In this document: positions 9,264 through 22,515 of the stretch, piece after piece | How positions within the stretch are numbered: position 1 is the first letter of the stretch | Layout of the letters: the number at the start of each line of letters is the position of its first letter | Notes under the pieces: model-generated | What the model was told of the DNA's origin: nothing | Database searches by the model: none | The model's input: only the letters and a program-made list of their open reading frames with translations | Program-made: the position numbers and the translations under genes | Source: Zygnema cylindricum | Taxonomy: Eukaryota > Streptophyta > Zygnematophyceae > Zygnematales > Zygnemataceae | Reading direction: 5' to 3' | Assembly (NCBI GenBank): GCA_037447655.1 | Contig: JBBHKE010000952.1 | Coordinates: 1-64,000 of the forward strand | DNA length: 64,000 bases

Positions 9264-11464
9264 TGTAAATCTGTGACCTCCATAAGTCCAGAGAATGTCT
9301 AGCTTATATTTAGTCTCTAGGATAATATTTGCAATTTTGACTTTAGCAATAAATAGGTGCCACCTTCGCACGCAAAAACCCCGACCGACTACACCTCTGT
9401 GTAGCCTTGACTCCTTTAAGTCCGCAGCAAAAAGAATCACTGAAATTCCCCCCCTGAGGATTAAGTTATGGCTGTTAAAAGACAACGAATTTATATAGAT
9501 GGTCTCTGAAGAGAGGGCTTTCAAAAAAAAATATAAGTCCTAAGAACCTACTCAAAGCCCCTCTAAACCAATCAAAGTATCATACACTACATATTGTATA
9601 TACAATGCACAATAGTCGCTATACTTTATGTACGAAATTATTGCGACACCAGTCTCGATCTGCCATGTGGCGAATAAGTCATCGTCGTTTTGTCCCTTTC
9701 TTCTCTAGCATCCTATAGGATGGTGCCACGTGTCAATTTTCTTCCACTTTGGCGCAGTGCTCCCAAAGAGTATTTTCGTCATGCCGGCACTCACGTTTGC
9801 CGTCCGTTCGTAATTTGGCGATCAATGCTGGATGTTCAATCTTGACGACCCGCCGAATAATCTTTGTTGACCGTTGAAATTCTACGGCCGTCGTTCCGTG
9901 TTGACCGTTGAATTATTACAGTCGTGATTCCGTGTTGAGCGTTGCCCTCGATCGGTAACGACATTGTAGAAATTAATGGTTAATTTTTTTAGTATTTTCT
10001 AGGTCTAAATAGAAAGAAGCCGAGGCAGTCTACCTCTAATTTCTCTCTCCAAACTCTCAAACTTGTCGCAGTCACTGAGAAATTGGAGAGGGAGCTAGAG
10101 CCATGGCTACCTAGGCTATCCAGAGGTTTACGGGAAATTTATATTTGTTAGGGGTTTATTTATATAAAAGGATTATGCCGGCCACAAAATTTGATCCTTG
10201 CACCTACCGGCCGGCAGGCAGCTATCAGCCAGTAGCCTTAGCCGTTAAGTCTAGGATTAATGTTACGTAGTATATAGTTTGATAATTATTTAAATATGGA
10301 TACGTACGATAAATTATTTAACTGTAATAGATTACGGGATACATAGATCCGGTAACATATAAAGTACGGATTACGGTACGGACTAAAAATCAATACCGCG
10401 CATTTGTTTCGTAAGTGATCAAACACCGCACATGTATTTATTACGGCTACAATTAAATTCGAATTTAATCGGACGCCCGCAATTAGCGCCGAGATCGCGG
10501 AGGAAGATTTCGGCGGTTTGTGGCCATCGCCACATCGGATGACACGTGGCGAAATTACGTTGGATCGTGGAATCTCCAGAGATTATGGCACCGAATCCGG
10601 ATATGACATGTGTCGACATTTAGGCCATGTCGTACAATGTCCGTACATAAAGTACTGTTGTTTTTGAAATGTTAGTTTCGTACTTACGTCACATTTTGTG
10701 CGCACGCGACGGTTCGTGCGTAGATTATTACCGGAAATATTGTGGTGGTACAAATAGAGGTTCGAATGGATTTGTGGATTGGGGGAGTAATTGTACGATT
10801 GAAATTAAAGGGATTAATTGAGTGGCTCGGAATACGTTTACAAATGGACGGCGGATCGCGAAGCGATCCGATGTGAAATTTACGAAATGTTGAATATGTA
10901 CGCCGCCGGTACGAAGCGTCTTATTTGGACAAGTGTATTTTATTTGCGAGAGGCGTATTTATTGCCAGGGAGGCAGTTGCTTTCGTTGAAACACAAAGGG
11001 TTCAAATTATCCTAGAGGCTTCTTAGAAGCTGTCCATTCTGAGGACTTATGGAGGTCTCAGAGTTTCAGACATTTGATTGTCCGTTGAAATTAGACGTCG
11101 TTTCGTTTATTTCGTATGGTATAGTATTTCGTGCGGTACTTTACGTTTCATGTTCATTTTATTTCGTATGTGTCGGCGCGTCATTGTTTTTATATTTATC
11201 ACATAGAACTTATGTAACGTTTCATCAAGACCTATTGGATAAAGCAAACGGCTACACCCTAATACAGTTATCCGAAGATTACACCACCAATTCTTGCTCC
11301 TAACAGTCTACCTTTTGCAAGGGGTGTTTTTTCTGCCTGTTTTTTTTATATGCGTGAGACAGCCATGGCTCCTGGAAATTCTCACTGACTGCGACAAGTA
11401 TGAGAACTGTAAAATGACCATAGACTAACAAGAGAGATAGAATACAAAATACTCTTTTTCAACA
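9264..11464 (-). repeat. M1 3' LTR, interrupted by a solo LTR
   Basis: Made of 9264-9964 and 11074-11464, about 1.09 kb once the inserted solo LTR and one copy of its 5-bp duplication are set aside. Plus-strand boundaries are TGTAAAT at the left and TTTTTCAACA at the right, so on the element strand it runs TGTTGAAAAA to ATTTACA. It matches the 5' LTR at 15788-16850 in order. Confidence 0.82.
9965..11068 (+). mobile_element. Solo LTR of the M2/P family with 5-bp target duplication
   Basis: Starts TGTAGAAATTAATGG and ends GGTCTCAGAGTTTCA, as the M2 and P LTRs do, and is 1,104 bp long. The 5-bp sequence GACAT flanks it directly (9960-9964, 11069-11073). The uninterrupted site exists as a paralogue in the other M1 LTR around 16580 (CACGACATTTGATT), which confirms the insertion. 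Its central part, about 10650-10930, does not match the other LTRs and may mark a subfamily. Formed by recombination between the two LTRs of a full element (inference). Confidence 0.92.
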
Positions 11465-11479
11465 CTTCTTTTATTTTCT

Positions 11480-14400
11480 AGTGTATCTTTTGATTCGGTC
11501 CACATTTCTCCCAACAAAATATCAATTAGGAGAAGGAACCGGCTTAGTCATCATATCTGCTACCATTTCTCCATCCGATCTATATTCCAAACTAATTATT
11601 TTATTCTCAACCTTCTCTCTAACAAAGCTCTAGCGAATATCCATATGTTTTGCTTTAAAATAATGCTTACGATTTGCTGCAATTGCAATTGCAGCTTGAT
11701 TATCACAAAATATCTTTTGCCCTCCACTCTTGATATGTCCAAGTTCTTGAAGCAAAATTTTCACCCACATTAATTTTTTCACAGCCGAACAAGAGGCCAT
11801 TTACTCAACCTCCATGGTGGACTGAGCAATCACCTTTTGTTGCTTACTACTCCAACAACATGCCCCATTCCAAGCATAGAACACATACCACGAATTACAC
11901 CTCCTCATCGGAGCATCCCCATAACTAGCATCACTCCAAGTGAAGATATCAGTATTATCCCCTCCTAAATGCAACCACAAATCTCTCGTTCCTATCAAGT
12001 ATCGCATAACTCTTTTCGCCGCTTCCCAATGTTTTTTCCTAGGATCATTAAGACTCCAATTTTATATCCTTACAACTGTTGCTATATCAAGACCAGTGTA
12101 ATTCATAAAATTGATCAAACTACCGAAAACTTGTCTACACGGAATAGTTTGCATAAACTCGCTTTCCTCACGTCCTAACTCATTATCCAAAATCAAGACT
12201 CCCTCTTCTAAGCTCCCTTCATTTCCCTTCTTTAATCCATAAGAGTCGTACCATTATTTGCTTTATCCATTTGATTTTTTTCAAGCATATTTCCTATTGC
12301 TTCATTTTGATTTAGTCTAATTGTTTTCTTCTCTCTATCCCTCTGCATTTGAATTCCCAAAATATACATTGCCTCCCCCAAGGCGTTCATTTCAAATCTA
12401 CACTTTAGATCGTTTTTCAATCCATTTATTTTCTCCAATGATTTACTTAAAAGAAGAAAATCATCAACATAGATGGCAATGAAAATTATACCTTCCTCGT
12501 CCTCAAATCGATAGATAGAATGATCCAAACTGATTCGGATATATCCCAAACTTGTCAAAAACTCCTCCAGCTTCTTGTTCCATTAGAGTGGAGCTTGCTT
12601 TAGTCCATAAAGAGACTTTATCAATCTGCACACCTTACTCTCTTCTCCTTTCTCCACAAATCCTTATGGTTCTCGCATGAAGATCTCTTCTTCTAATTCT
12701 CCATGTAAAAAAACGGTTTTTGATGTCCATCTGGTGCACTTCCATGTGTTCTGCTTCCGCTAGACTGAGTATAATTTGAACGGAGGGAAATCTAACATTC
12801 AGAGCGAAGGTCTACTCATAATCGATTCCCTCCTTATGAGTGAATCCATTTGCCACTAATCTGACCTTGTATCACTCAATAATGTTATCTGGATTGAGTT
12901 TCAACTTAAATACCCACTTGCATCCTATCGACTTTTTGTTCGGCGGACAATCCACCAACTCCCATGTGTTTGTTTCCTTAACGGAAGCCATCTCATCATT
13001 AATGGTTGTCATCCATCTACTACGTTGCGGACTATTAATTGCTCCTGAGTAAGTTTGGGGTTCTCTCAATTGTGACAGCTTAGTTTGTCTCTCTTGAAGT
13101 CAATTTCTGCTTCTTCTTCCTCTTTCAAACTCTGATGCTGGAATGGAGGGTAATCTCGGATTTCTCCGAACGGCTTCATCTTCTCCCCTATATGTGGAGT
13201 CGATCTCCGGAAGTTCATCATCCATTTTCGGTCTTTCCTCGCTTTCTTCCTCAGTTTGAACCGGAAGCTATGGCTCCAAGAGAGGGTCACTCTAGATCAA
13301 ATTTTTCTCTTCCTCTGCAAGGTCAGGTTGAACTGGAGTTCGGTTGGAAGAATTTGAATCTAACTCAATTTCGGATTCAATTCTAATTCTAACCGGTTTA
13401 GTGTATTTAAACAGATCTATGGACTTTCTTTCATCCATGACTACCAAGTGTTTTACTAAAATGATGTTTTCTCTTCCGAGATCATAATTTCTACATCCCT
13501 TTACATTTCATCATATCCAAGTAGGTATCGCGGCTTCCCCTTTGCATCTAACGCCCAATCAGATTTTTCTGTGTTTAGTCTAAACACTTGACTTTCGAAC
13601 ACCTTTAAGTGTAAAATATTAGGTTTTCTCTTGGTCCATCTTTCATAAGGTGTTTGTCCTTTTACCGCCAAGGTAAGGACTCTATTTTTGAGATAGTTAG
13701 CACAATTCATATCCCAAAAACTTTTTCTTATTTTTTTATCTGACAGCATACTACGAGCATTATCACTTAATGTCCGATTTAGTCTCTCGGCTACACATTT
13801 TTGTTCTGGGTTCTTTGGAATTGTCTTTTGGTGTTGAACCCCATCCTCTTTTCAAAAAATACTCAAACTCATTAGAAGTGTATTCCCCCCTATTATCACT
13901 CCTCACTCTCTTTATAGATGTCTCATGAAGCTTCTCACTCTATGCTTTATACTCTTTAAAATAATTCGAAGCCTCATACTTTTTTTTCAAGAAATATACT
14001 CTAGAGTATCTAGACCAATCATCAGAGATAGTAAGCATAAATATTTTCCCTCCAACCGATGGCACTTTGGCCGGTCCCCATATGTCTGTATGAATCAAAT
14101 CTAAGACCTTATGTTGTGGTTTTTGGAAAAGGCAATCTGTGGGCCTTGCCTTGAGCACATCCACTACATTTATCCAAGGTCTCATTATCTCCAAAATGTA
14201 CTCCCTCAACTACACCAATTTTCTTCATTTCTTTCAATCTATCTAGATGCAAATGTCCCAATCCTTTATGCCACATCATTAAATCACTTACACCGGCATA
14301 GTAAACTCCCATTTTTCCATTACTCAAATTCAGCCTAAACATTTCTTCGCTACGTTTTTCAGCTATGAAGTACACTTTATTCTCATAGCTAGCAACAAAG

Positions 14401-15807
14401 ACTCATTTCATAGTACTAATCTCAAAACCAACGTAGAGATAACATTCTTGTTCAAATATGGAATAAAAAGAACATCATAGAACGTGATTATGGATATCTT
14501 CCCATCAACTAAGACTCTCAGATCCACAGATCCCACTAAGTTAGAGGTTATTATTCTCCCATCCCTCTACTCTATTTCTACAATATGGATGTTTCTCATT
14601 TTGGGAAACAATGGTTTTTCTCTACACTTATGCATAGAGGCTTCTAAATCAATAATCCATCCTTCTTCGAAGCTTCTATTACTGCACCGAAAGCACACTT
14701 TTTCCTCCTTGGAATCTCCGACTAACCTTTCACCTCCGGCTCATCGTTGAGGAGAAGTTCTCCATCGTCTTTATCGCAATCCTCTCCCATGACTTGTGTT
14801 GCCACAAATGCCTTTTTCTTTCCTATGGTTGATTTCCCGATGTGCCCCTCTTTCAATATCAACTCTGTCAGTTTAGTACAACCTGCCATGCAATGTTTCA
14901 ACTTTTTACAAAAGTGACAGAGCCCCTTTGGAGGCATCGATCCAGATCCGTCCGATTGGTTTCCTCGTCCTCCTCCACCAAAGTTTCCATAAGGTTTCTT
15001 GTAATCCTTATATCCCCAATTAGTTCCAGCAGCCAATGCTTGAACACTCTTTCCCCTCCTCAAATCTCAATTGTGTTTTCCTGACCAAAATCATCCCCAC
15101 AACGGAGTTTCAAATCTATCGATGATATGGCAAATCTTAATCCCTGTTGACAATGTTTTAATAATCATCTGGGAGTTTCATCAACAATGTATCCACCTTC
15201 TTTTTCTCGGTCTCCTTTTTTCCTGCACTCTCCAACTCCATGATTACCCCGGCCAAGTCATAACAAAAGTCAAACATCTTTCCCCCTTTGTACACATATG
15301 CTTGTACCTTCTGATTTGCCACTTCTGCTGCTAAATCGTACCACTCTTGTAAATGTTAACAAAAGCCTCCCACAACTCGTTTGCCCTGTCCACATAAAGA
15401 TGAGGTGTAGCAACTATTTGAGTGAGATGTCCGAGAATAAAATCAGTTGCCATAGTGTTGTTGAAATTCCAGATTTGAGTGTCATTTTCCTTGGTTTTCT
15501 GAACATCTGCTACTGGAACCGTTCCTGTAACCATCGGTGTGAGTTTCTCCTTTGCCTTCTCTTTCTTTGTGAATGATACGATGCTTTCTCCAACATCCTC
15601 TACAACCTCTTGTGAATGGAGATCTTACAAACCTTGATGAGCTTCCAATTTTGCAGTTGACCAACGGAAACAACCACTCACAATGCCCGATAGTCGTTTT
15701 TGAAACAATGCGCCCCTCATCATGGTTTCCCAATATGTGAACCCTTTTCCATTGAAAATGGGCACCCTAGAGGGTGGGCCCATAACGTGTAATTTTGTGA
15801 CCTCCAT
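11480..15807 (-). pseudogene. M1 gag-pol, heavily decayed
   Basis: Starts in the LTR at 15807 with MEVTKLHVMGPPSR. A gag CCHC knuckle (CHFCKKLKHCMAGC) lies near 14910. Then come the protease region, a pre-integrase HHCC segment (LGHLHLDRLKE, CSGCAQGK) near 14160-14290, integrase core with HTDIWGP near 14080, and RT with YVDD followed by FLLLSKS near 12450-12475. RNase H remnants include SWSDASYGD-like and STMEVE sequence near 11800-11950. It is broken by numerous stops and frameshifts; no intact domain longer than about 110 codons remains. Coding ends next to the polypurine tract at 11465-11479. Confidence 0.85.
15773..15787 (-). promoter_or_regulatory. M1 primer-binding site, anticodon arm of initiator tRNA-Met
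   Basis: The minus strand reads CGTTATGGGCCCACC directly after the LTR. GTTATGGGCCCACC is the exact complement of the plant initiator tRNA-Met anticodon arm as I know it. The site is inside the gag frame (HVMGPP). Confidence 0.72.
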
Positions 15808-16850
15808 TAGTCCACATAATATCTAGCTTATATGAAGCCTCTAAGCTAATATTTGCACTTTTGACTTTAGCAATGATTAAGTGCCACCCTAGTAAGCAAA
15901 AACTCTAACCGACTATACCCTTGTGTAACAAAAACTCCTTTGAGTCTGTAGCAAAAAGAATCACTGAAATTGCTCCTCTGAGCACAAGTTATAGGGCGTT
16001 ATGAAATTGTTATGAAATTGCTCCAAGAGAACAAATTTATACAGATGGCCTTTAGGCGAGAGGGCGTTCAAAAAAAAGTCTAAGTCCTAAGAACCTACTG
16101 ATAGCCCTCCCTCTTCCCTCTCTCCCTCCTCTCTCCTCTCCTCCTCTCGCCTCTCTCTCTCAACTTTGTCCCCCCTCTCCCCTCTAGACGAATCAAATTA
16201 TCATACACTATATAATGTATATACAATATACGGTAGCCGCCGTACTTTATGTTTTGAATTATGCGACACCACCCTCGGTGTGCCACGTGGTGAATAAGTC
16301 GTCGCCGTTTTGTCCCTTTTTTCTCTAGCATCCTATAGGACGGTGCCACGTGTCGGTTTTCCTCCACATTGACAAAAAGCTCCCAAAAAGTTTTTCCGGC
16401 ATGCCGCCACTCACGCGTGCTGTCCTTTCGTAATTTGGCGATCAATGCTGGCCCTTCGATCCCGACGGAGCCCCGAATAATCTTTGTTGACCGTTGAAAT
16501 TCTACGGTCGTTGTTGCGTGTTGACAATTGAATTTTTAGGGTCGTTATTTTGTGTTGACCGATGCCGTCGATCGCGCACGACATTTGATTTCGTCCGTTG
16601 AAATTAGATGTCGTTTCGTTTATTTCGTGCGGTACTGTACATTTCATATTGATTTTGTTACGTATGTATCGTCGCATCACTATTTATGTATTTATCACAT
16701 AAGACATATATAACGCTTTATTAAGACTTATTGGATAAAACAAACGGGTACACAATACGCCAATTTAGGAGGTCACAGGACCAGTCCTGCTTCTGACACT
16801 CTACCTTTTGCAAGGGGGTGTTTCTTCTGCTTGTCTTCTTATTTGCATGG
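15788..16850 (-). repeat. M1 5' LTR, truncated by the S1 insertion
   Basis: Runs from TGTAATTTTGTGACC to the S1 junction. It homologously covers the 3' LTR parts 9264-9964 and 11074-11340. It contains CCACGTG and CACGTGTC (ACGT-core, G-box-like) words around 16280 and 16345, and a CT-rich patch at 16110-16180 absent from the other copy. Because it lacks the solo LTR, it preserves the empty target of that insertion. Confidence 0.82.
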
Positions 16851-17556
16851 TGTTGACTTAGGAAAGCTTTAAGTCTAAGTAAATTAGTGTGACGACAAGA
16901 AGACAAATCTCCATTGACATGCGTCGTCACTTAAAGCGTATTACAAGTATCTTGGATTGGCACTTACATCCACATATACATGTCACACATTGAGGGGAGA
17001 CAACGTAACTGCGATGCAACAACGCAACTGGGGCGCAGTGAAAACAAAGTAGCAACGCCCGATAATTTTTAATGTGATTCTGTATAGTACACATCAACTC
17101 TGATAGATACGATTCTAGTCAACTTAGTGGGTAGCTCAGTGGTAGCTTAGTGGTAGCTCACTGGTAGCTTGAAAAATTAGTGTTAGCTTGGTGGTTTGAT
17201 GTACCTCTCAGGTACACTGGTGTCAACGGTACAACACAAGTTTAAGACTTAGGACTTAGAACACATCATGTATCCATAATTCCAAGTAGTAATACTGCAA
17301 ACAGTTTTTGAGAATTGTTTGAGTGTTATATCTTGAGTGTTGCCAGGTCAATTGTGCTCAAACTTTAAGAGTTGACATTTTTTATACAACTTTATATTTT
17401 GATAGAGTTTTGTGAGGTTTGGATGCTTGTATAAGATTTGGTGAGCACTTTCAAACAGTTGTTTGGAAGGATTCTTGATAGCTTCTGAGAGTGTATCATG
17501 TCTACTTCTACTATTACTGCTGCTCCTCCACCTGCACCGTTGGTCGTAGAACAACA
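16851..17556 (+). repeat. S1 5' LTR
   Basis: 706 bp, TGTTGACTTAGG to GAACAACA. U3 contains short tandem TAGCTTAGTGG/TAGCTCAGTGG words (17127-17175), possible enhancer repeats, and the inverted repeat GTACCTCTCAGGTAC at about 17200. Its last 59 bases carry the gag start codon (17498) and the first codons. Confidence 0.92.
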
Positions 17557-20500
17557 AGTTATGGTTCTGCCATCAAAAATTCCTATCTTTTCCGGGGAAA
17601 ATTATGTTTACTGGGCGGATATGGTGGAAACACATTTTGAGAATGTTTATCTTTTGGATATATTGGATGGTTCACTAGATGAACTTGATCCGTCCTGGTC
17701 TAAGAAAAATACGTAGGCTCGTTATATTCTAAAAGTCTGTATATTTGAGGGCTTAGCTATGTCTCGGATAAAAATGAAAAAAGCAATTGATATATGAAAA
17801 TTTCTTAAAAGTGATTATGAAAAGGCTAACGTCCAGTAAGAGCTTTTATTGGCTGGAAAAGTTTGGGACTATAAGCACATTGGCGGTACAAGGGCTGAAT
17901 ATTATAACAAATTTCGCATCCTTGTAGATGCACATGTTTGCGCAGGTGGGGTGTTTCTTCAGTTTTAACAAGCAGCATTGCTCATGAGGGGTCTCAATCG
18001 TAATATGAAAGGAGCATCTGATATGCTCAAACAAAAAGATAAAGCTAGCTGGACTTTACAGTTAGCTATCAATATTTTACTAGAGGAAGAAGCTACATCT
18101 ATTATTCTCAATGTTGAGTAAGTATTGGCTTTTAATTCAGACTTTGAGAGGAACGGACAGTTGAATCAGCAACGAAATCAGTTTAATCAGTTCATACAGT
18201 TTAAACAGGGTGAAAATAGACAATTCACCAATGTATGTTTCTATTGTAGTGAGAGAGGTCATGGATATAAGTTCTGTCACATGCTTAAAAAGTCTAACGA
18301 AACAAGTTTATATAGGCCGGGATGGCAACAAAGTAAGTTTTACAAAAGCTTCACGGGGCATACATCTCGTGGAAATGCATTGTTTTCGGCTTCTTCGATC
18401 TCCAAAGCGAGACTTTGACATTTTCTGATGAGGATGACACGGATCTCTTTTCTATGGCGGCGGCAATGGAGGGCGCGAAGGACCTTAGATGGATAATGGA
18501 TACGGGACCGTCAGCTCACATGTGGTGGAACAAGGCCATCTTCAAAAATCTGAAAACAACGTCGTAGAAAAATATTTATTATGCTTCTGGAATGATAGTT
18601 CAGACTCGTGCTGTGGGTGATGTGTCGTTGCTAAATTATGTAGAAGGAAAAGCAATTGAAAGGACTCTTCAAAATGTCTTATTTGTGCCAAACTTTAAGA
18701 AAAACCTGTTTTCTACCTCTTTGGTAGAGAGTAAAGGCTTTGAGGCGAATTTGAAAAATGGTCGGCAGGTTGTTAGCAAAAATGGAAAAAGTGCGATTAC
18801 AGGTACTAGTGAGAATAGCAAGATGTACCGCATGGATATGGTTAATACCAAAGAGAATAATGTTCTGTACTCCGATGTTTTGCACTCGGATGAGTTGTGG
18901 GATAAACGATTTGGCCATTTAAACTATGATAGTTTGAGAAAAATGGTCTTTGTTGGATAAATAGAGGGTGTCTCAATCACAGGTTAGCCGGTCAAATCAT
19001 GTGATGGTTGCACTTTAGGCAAAATCCACAGACTGCCATTTCTTAAAGAGTCTGCGCATCGGTCAACAAAACTTTTACAACAAGTTCATTCGGATGTTTT
19101 TGGTCCTACGAAGGATCCATCTACCAGGGGGATGAAATATATAGTCATCTTCACATATGATTTCTCCATGTTTCCAAAAGTTTATTTTATGAAGGAAAAT
19201 AGTGAAGTGTTTGGTCACTTCAAACACTATAAAACATGGGTTGAAAAACTTCATAATTTACCTATTTTGCAGCTCAGATCAAACAATGGTGGTGAATATA
19301 CATCGAAGGAATTTGAAACCTTTTTACTCGAGGAAGGTATAAGTCATATGTTGACTGTTCCATATTCCTCGGAACAAAATGGGGTGTCGGAGAGAATAAA
19401 TATAACTCTTACAGAGAGCTCTAGGTTGATGCTCGCAGATAAAAATGTGGATCCGAAATTCTGGGCTGAGGCTCTAAATTGTGCAGTTTATATTCAGAAT
19501 AGGATAAGATCAAGATCAGTAAAAACTACTCCTTACGAGATCTGGACAGGTAGAAAACCAGATGTTAGCTATTTCAAAGTCTTTGGTAGTCAATGCTTTA
19601 TCTAGGATGCGTCTGATAGATGGAAATTGGAACCGAAGGGATTACCTCGTATTTTGTTAGGATATGATGAACACTCAAAAGGTTATAGAGTCTGTGTGTT
19701 TGAGAGGCAGAAAATAGTTGTAGCAAGGAACATCATTGTCAAAAATGAACTAGACTCGATAGATTTATTTCAAATGACAGAGCAGCAAAAACAACAAAAA
19801 ATATAGGAGTATGTCATTTTAGATTGCATGCAAAAAATTGTCCCGCAGATGCAAAATTCTTCTGTGGTGCCTCCGGAGTCAGACTCTCTCGGAGTTCCTC
19901 AACAAGTTCAGTTCCAACCGGACCAGCAGCGCTCAATACACACAGATCGCAACCACCGCAATCAGCACAATGCGCGGCATCCGACGATCTCAACCTCAGA
20001 ATTTTCGGGGGGAAGAAGATCCAGCAGCCACTTGCAAAGAAACTCTCACTTTGCCTACTCGGCACCCTCAGTGAGCCTTTGACCATCCTAGAGGCCTTCT
20101 CATCACCGGAGCAGAATCGCTCGATCGAGGCAGCAAACAAAGAAATGAAGTCGATCATGGAGGCTCAAACATGGGAACTTGTGGACCTTCTTCCGGACCG
20201 AAAAGCGATCGGCAACAAATGGGTAATCAAGGTGAAGTTAAATCCCGATAACACCATTGAACGATATAAGGCCAGACTTGTGGCAAAGGGGTATTATCAA
20301 AAGGAAGGAATTGATTTTGAAGAAACTTTTTCTCCGGTTGTAAGATTTCTGACAGTTAGGATTTTGTTGTCCCTAGCTGCTATAGAAGATATGGAAATAC
20401 ATCAGACGGATGTAAAGACAACATTTTTGCATAGAGAACTAGAGGAGACCATTTACATGCACCGGCCTGAAAAGTATGGAACCAGGAAAAGAGCACTTAG

Positions 20501-21621
20501 TATGCAAGTTGTTAAAATCTCTGTACGGCCTAAAACGGGCCCCTAGGCAATGGAATCTGAAGCTTGCTGAATTTTTGACTAGCCTAGGTTTCCGAAGGAT
20601 AAGTTTTGATCACTCTGTCTACGTTCTAAAGGGTGAAAATAGGATAGTGTATATAGCGGTGTATGTAGATGACTTACTTTTAATCAGGAAATCAATGGTT
20701 GAAATTAACAAAATCAAAACTGTTCTACACTCACGGTTCGAGATAAAAGACCTCGGTGAGGCAAAATATTTTTTGGGTATCGAGGTAGAGAGGGAAAGAA
20801 ATAACAAAGTAATATCATTGACTCAAAAAGAGGTTATTGGAAATATGTTAGATGAGTATGGAATGCGGGGGGCAAAAAGATGTCTAACTCCAATTGAGTT
20901 TCGACAGAAGTAAGAGGGAGAAGAGACATAACCAAGTGTCATTGTTAACGAGTATTTAGAGTCAGGGGAGAATGATTATACGGCACAAATACCTTACAGT
21001 CAGATAGTGGGAAGCTTAATAAATTTCATGAACTGTACCCGTCCTCACATTGTTGCTGCAGTCGGGGTACTGAGCAGGAGTCTAGAGAATCCGAGAAAAT
21101 CTGATCTTGATGGAACAAGGAGAGTCTTAAGATATTTGGCAGGAACTAAAGACCTCAAACTCACACTAGGCGGAGGAGAAGTGAAGTTGCAAACGTGGAG
21201 TGATGCAAGCTATAGCGACATGCCAAGCCGGAAATCCACCACGGGATTCGTTCTGCAGATTGGGAACGAAACTTGCTGCAGGAGCAGCAAACTTCAAAAG
21301 GTTACACCACAGTCGACAATGGAGTCAGAATAAATGGCACCAAGCTCGGCCCTCAACGAACTCTTATGGGTAAAATCCATGTTGCAAGAACTAGGATACA
21401 TGCAAGTTCGGCCAGAAATGATCTGGTATGATAACCCAAGTCACCACTTCAAGAGTAAGCACATGGATGTAAGATTATACTTTGTAAGAGAAAAAGTGAT
21501 CTCTAGGGCGATCAAATTATGTTATCTGCCAAATGCAAGAATGATTGCTGATATGCTTACTAAAGCTCTTCTTATTCCCAAGCTGAAGTATTGTAGGGAT
21601 GCAGTTGGATTGGGTGAATAG
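17498..21621 (+). pseudogene. S1 gag-pol, inactivated by many stops
   Basis: Begins MSTSTITAAPPPAP in the LTR. Gag zinc knuckle CFYCSERGHGYKFC is at about 18237. The protease site reads MDTGPSAHM near 18500 (Ala to Pro beside the catalytic DTG). Pre-integrase (LGHL-like, CDGCTLGK) and integrase pieces follow at 18880-19605, including QNGVSERIN; the second catalytic Asp of the usual RSDNGGEY is Asn here (RSNNGGEY). The linker has one 30-bp repeat unit. RT carries YVDD at 20662-20673, then RNase H (TWSDASYSD, STMESE). Internal stops include those near 17714, 18119, 18958, 18985, 19603, 19806, 20911 and 21331. A small deletion near the end of RNase H removes the expected QAAI-type stretch before SHHFKSKH. 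Confidence 0.93.
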
Positions 21622-21790
21622 ATGAGCTGCTGCACTGCGATACTGACATGCTATGCTAGCCCAAAATTAGGGTGTAGTGGAACCAGGTGATTAGATGGTT
21701 TGCTGCGATGTTATGTAGCCGTGTTGCGCTGCTATGCTGCCATGCAACGTTAAGTGTGATATCGCAGCTGCGCTAATACATTGGGTCTAA

Positions 21791-21803
21791 AGTTTTAGGG
21801 GAG
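21791..21803 (+). promoter_or_regulatory. S1 polypurine tract
   Basis: AGTTTTAGGGGAG abuts the TGTTC start of the 3' LTR, the expected plus-strand priming site. The same AGGGGAG|TG junction recurs at 63285. Confidence 0.85.
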
Positions 21804-22510
21804 TGTTCATTTTGGAAAGCTTTAAGTCTCAGTAAATTAGTGTGACGACAAGAAGACAAATCTACAAGGACAAGCGTCGTCACTTAAAACACATTATAGG
21901 TATTTTTTGATTGGCACTTAAATCCACATAAACATGTCACACATTGAGGGGAGACAACGCAAGTGCGATGCAGCAACACAACTGCAACGCAATCAAAACA
22001 AAGGAGCAACGTCCGATATTTTTAATGTGCTTCTGTACAGTACAAAGCAACTGCGATAGATACGATTCTAGTCAACTTAGTGAGTAGCTCTCTGGTAGCT
22101 TAGTGGTAGCTCACTGGTAGCTTGACAAATTAGTGTTAGCTTAGTGGTTTGACGTATCTCTCAGGTACACTGGTATCACTGGTACAACATAAGTATAAGA
22201 CTTAGGACTGAGAAACACATCATGTATCTAGACATCCAAGTAGTAATACTGTAGACAATTTTTGGGAATCGTTTGAGTGTTATACCTTGAGTGTTGTCGA
22301 GTCAAATGTACTAAAACTTTAAGAGTTGTCATTTTTTATACTACTCTATATTCTGATAGAGTTTTGTAAGGTTTGGATGCTTGTATAAGATTTGGTGAGC
22401 ACTTTGAAACAGTTGATTGGAAGGATTCTTGATAGCTTTTAAGAGTGTATCATGTCTACTTCTACTACTACTGCTGCTCCTCCACCTGCACCAGTGGTCG
22501 TAGAAGAACA
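21804..22510 (+). repeat. S1 3' LTR
   Basis: 707 bp, colinear with the 5' LTR. Ends GTAGAAGAACA and therefore carries a second copy of the gag start codon. Many single-base differences from the 5' LTR are visible (for example TGTTCATTTTGG against TGTTGACTTAGG), consistent with an old insertion. Confidence 0.92.
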
Positions 22511-22515
22511 CATGG

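Larger units (their letters stand above)
9264..16850 (-). mobile_element. M1: old Ty1/copia retrotransposon, minus strand, LTRs invaded by other elements
   Basis: The internal region 11465-15787 is flanked by homologous LTRs: the 3' LTR at 9264-11464 (split by a solo LTR) and the 5' LTR from 15788, cut at 16850 by element S1 with a remnant at 22516-22562. The two LTR copies align throughout, for example at the TAGCATCCTATAGGA and CCACGTGTC segments. The domain order read on the minus strand (gag zinc knuckle, protease region, pre-integrase, integrase, RT, RNase H) is that of copia. It is the most decayed element here and the host of two later insertions, so it is inferred to be the oldest. 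Confidence 0.85.
16846..22515 (+). mobile_element. S1: full-length Ty1/copia element with TSD CATGG
   Basis: LTRs at 16851-17556 and 21804-22510, with CATGG on both outer sides (16846-16850, 22511-22515). The LTRs start TGTT and end ACA. A polypurine tract precedes the 3' LTR. The internal region encodes copia gag-pol in the same orientation. It is inserted into the M1 5' LTR, so it is younger than M1, yet it carries many stops and is itself old. Confidence 0.94.
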
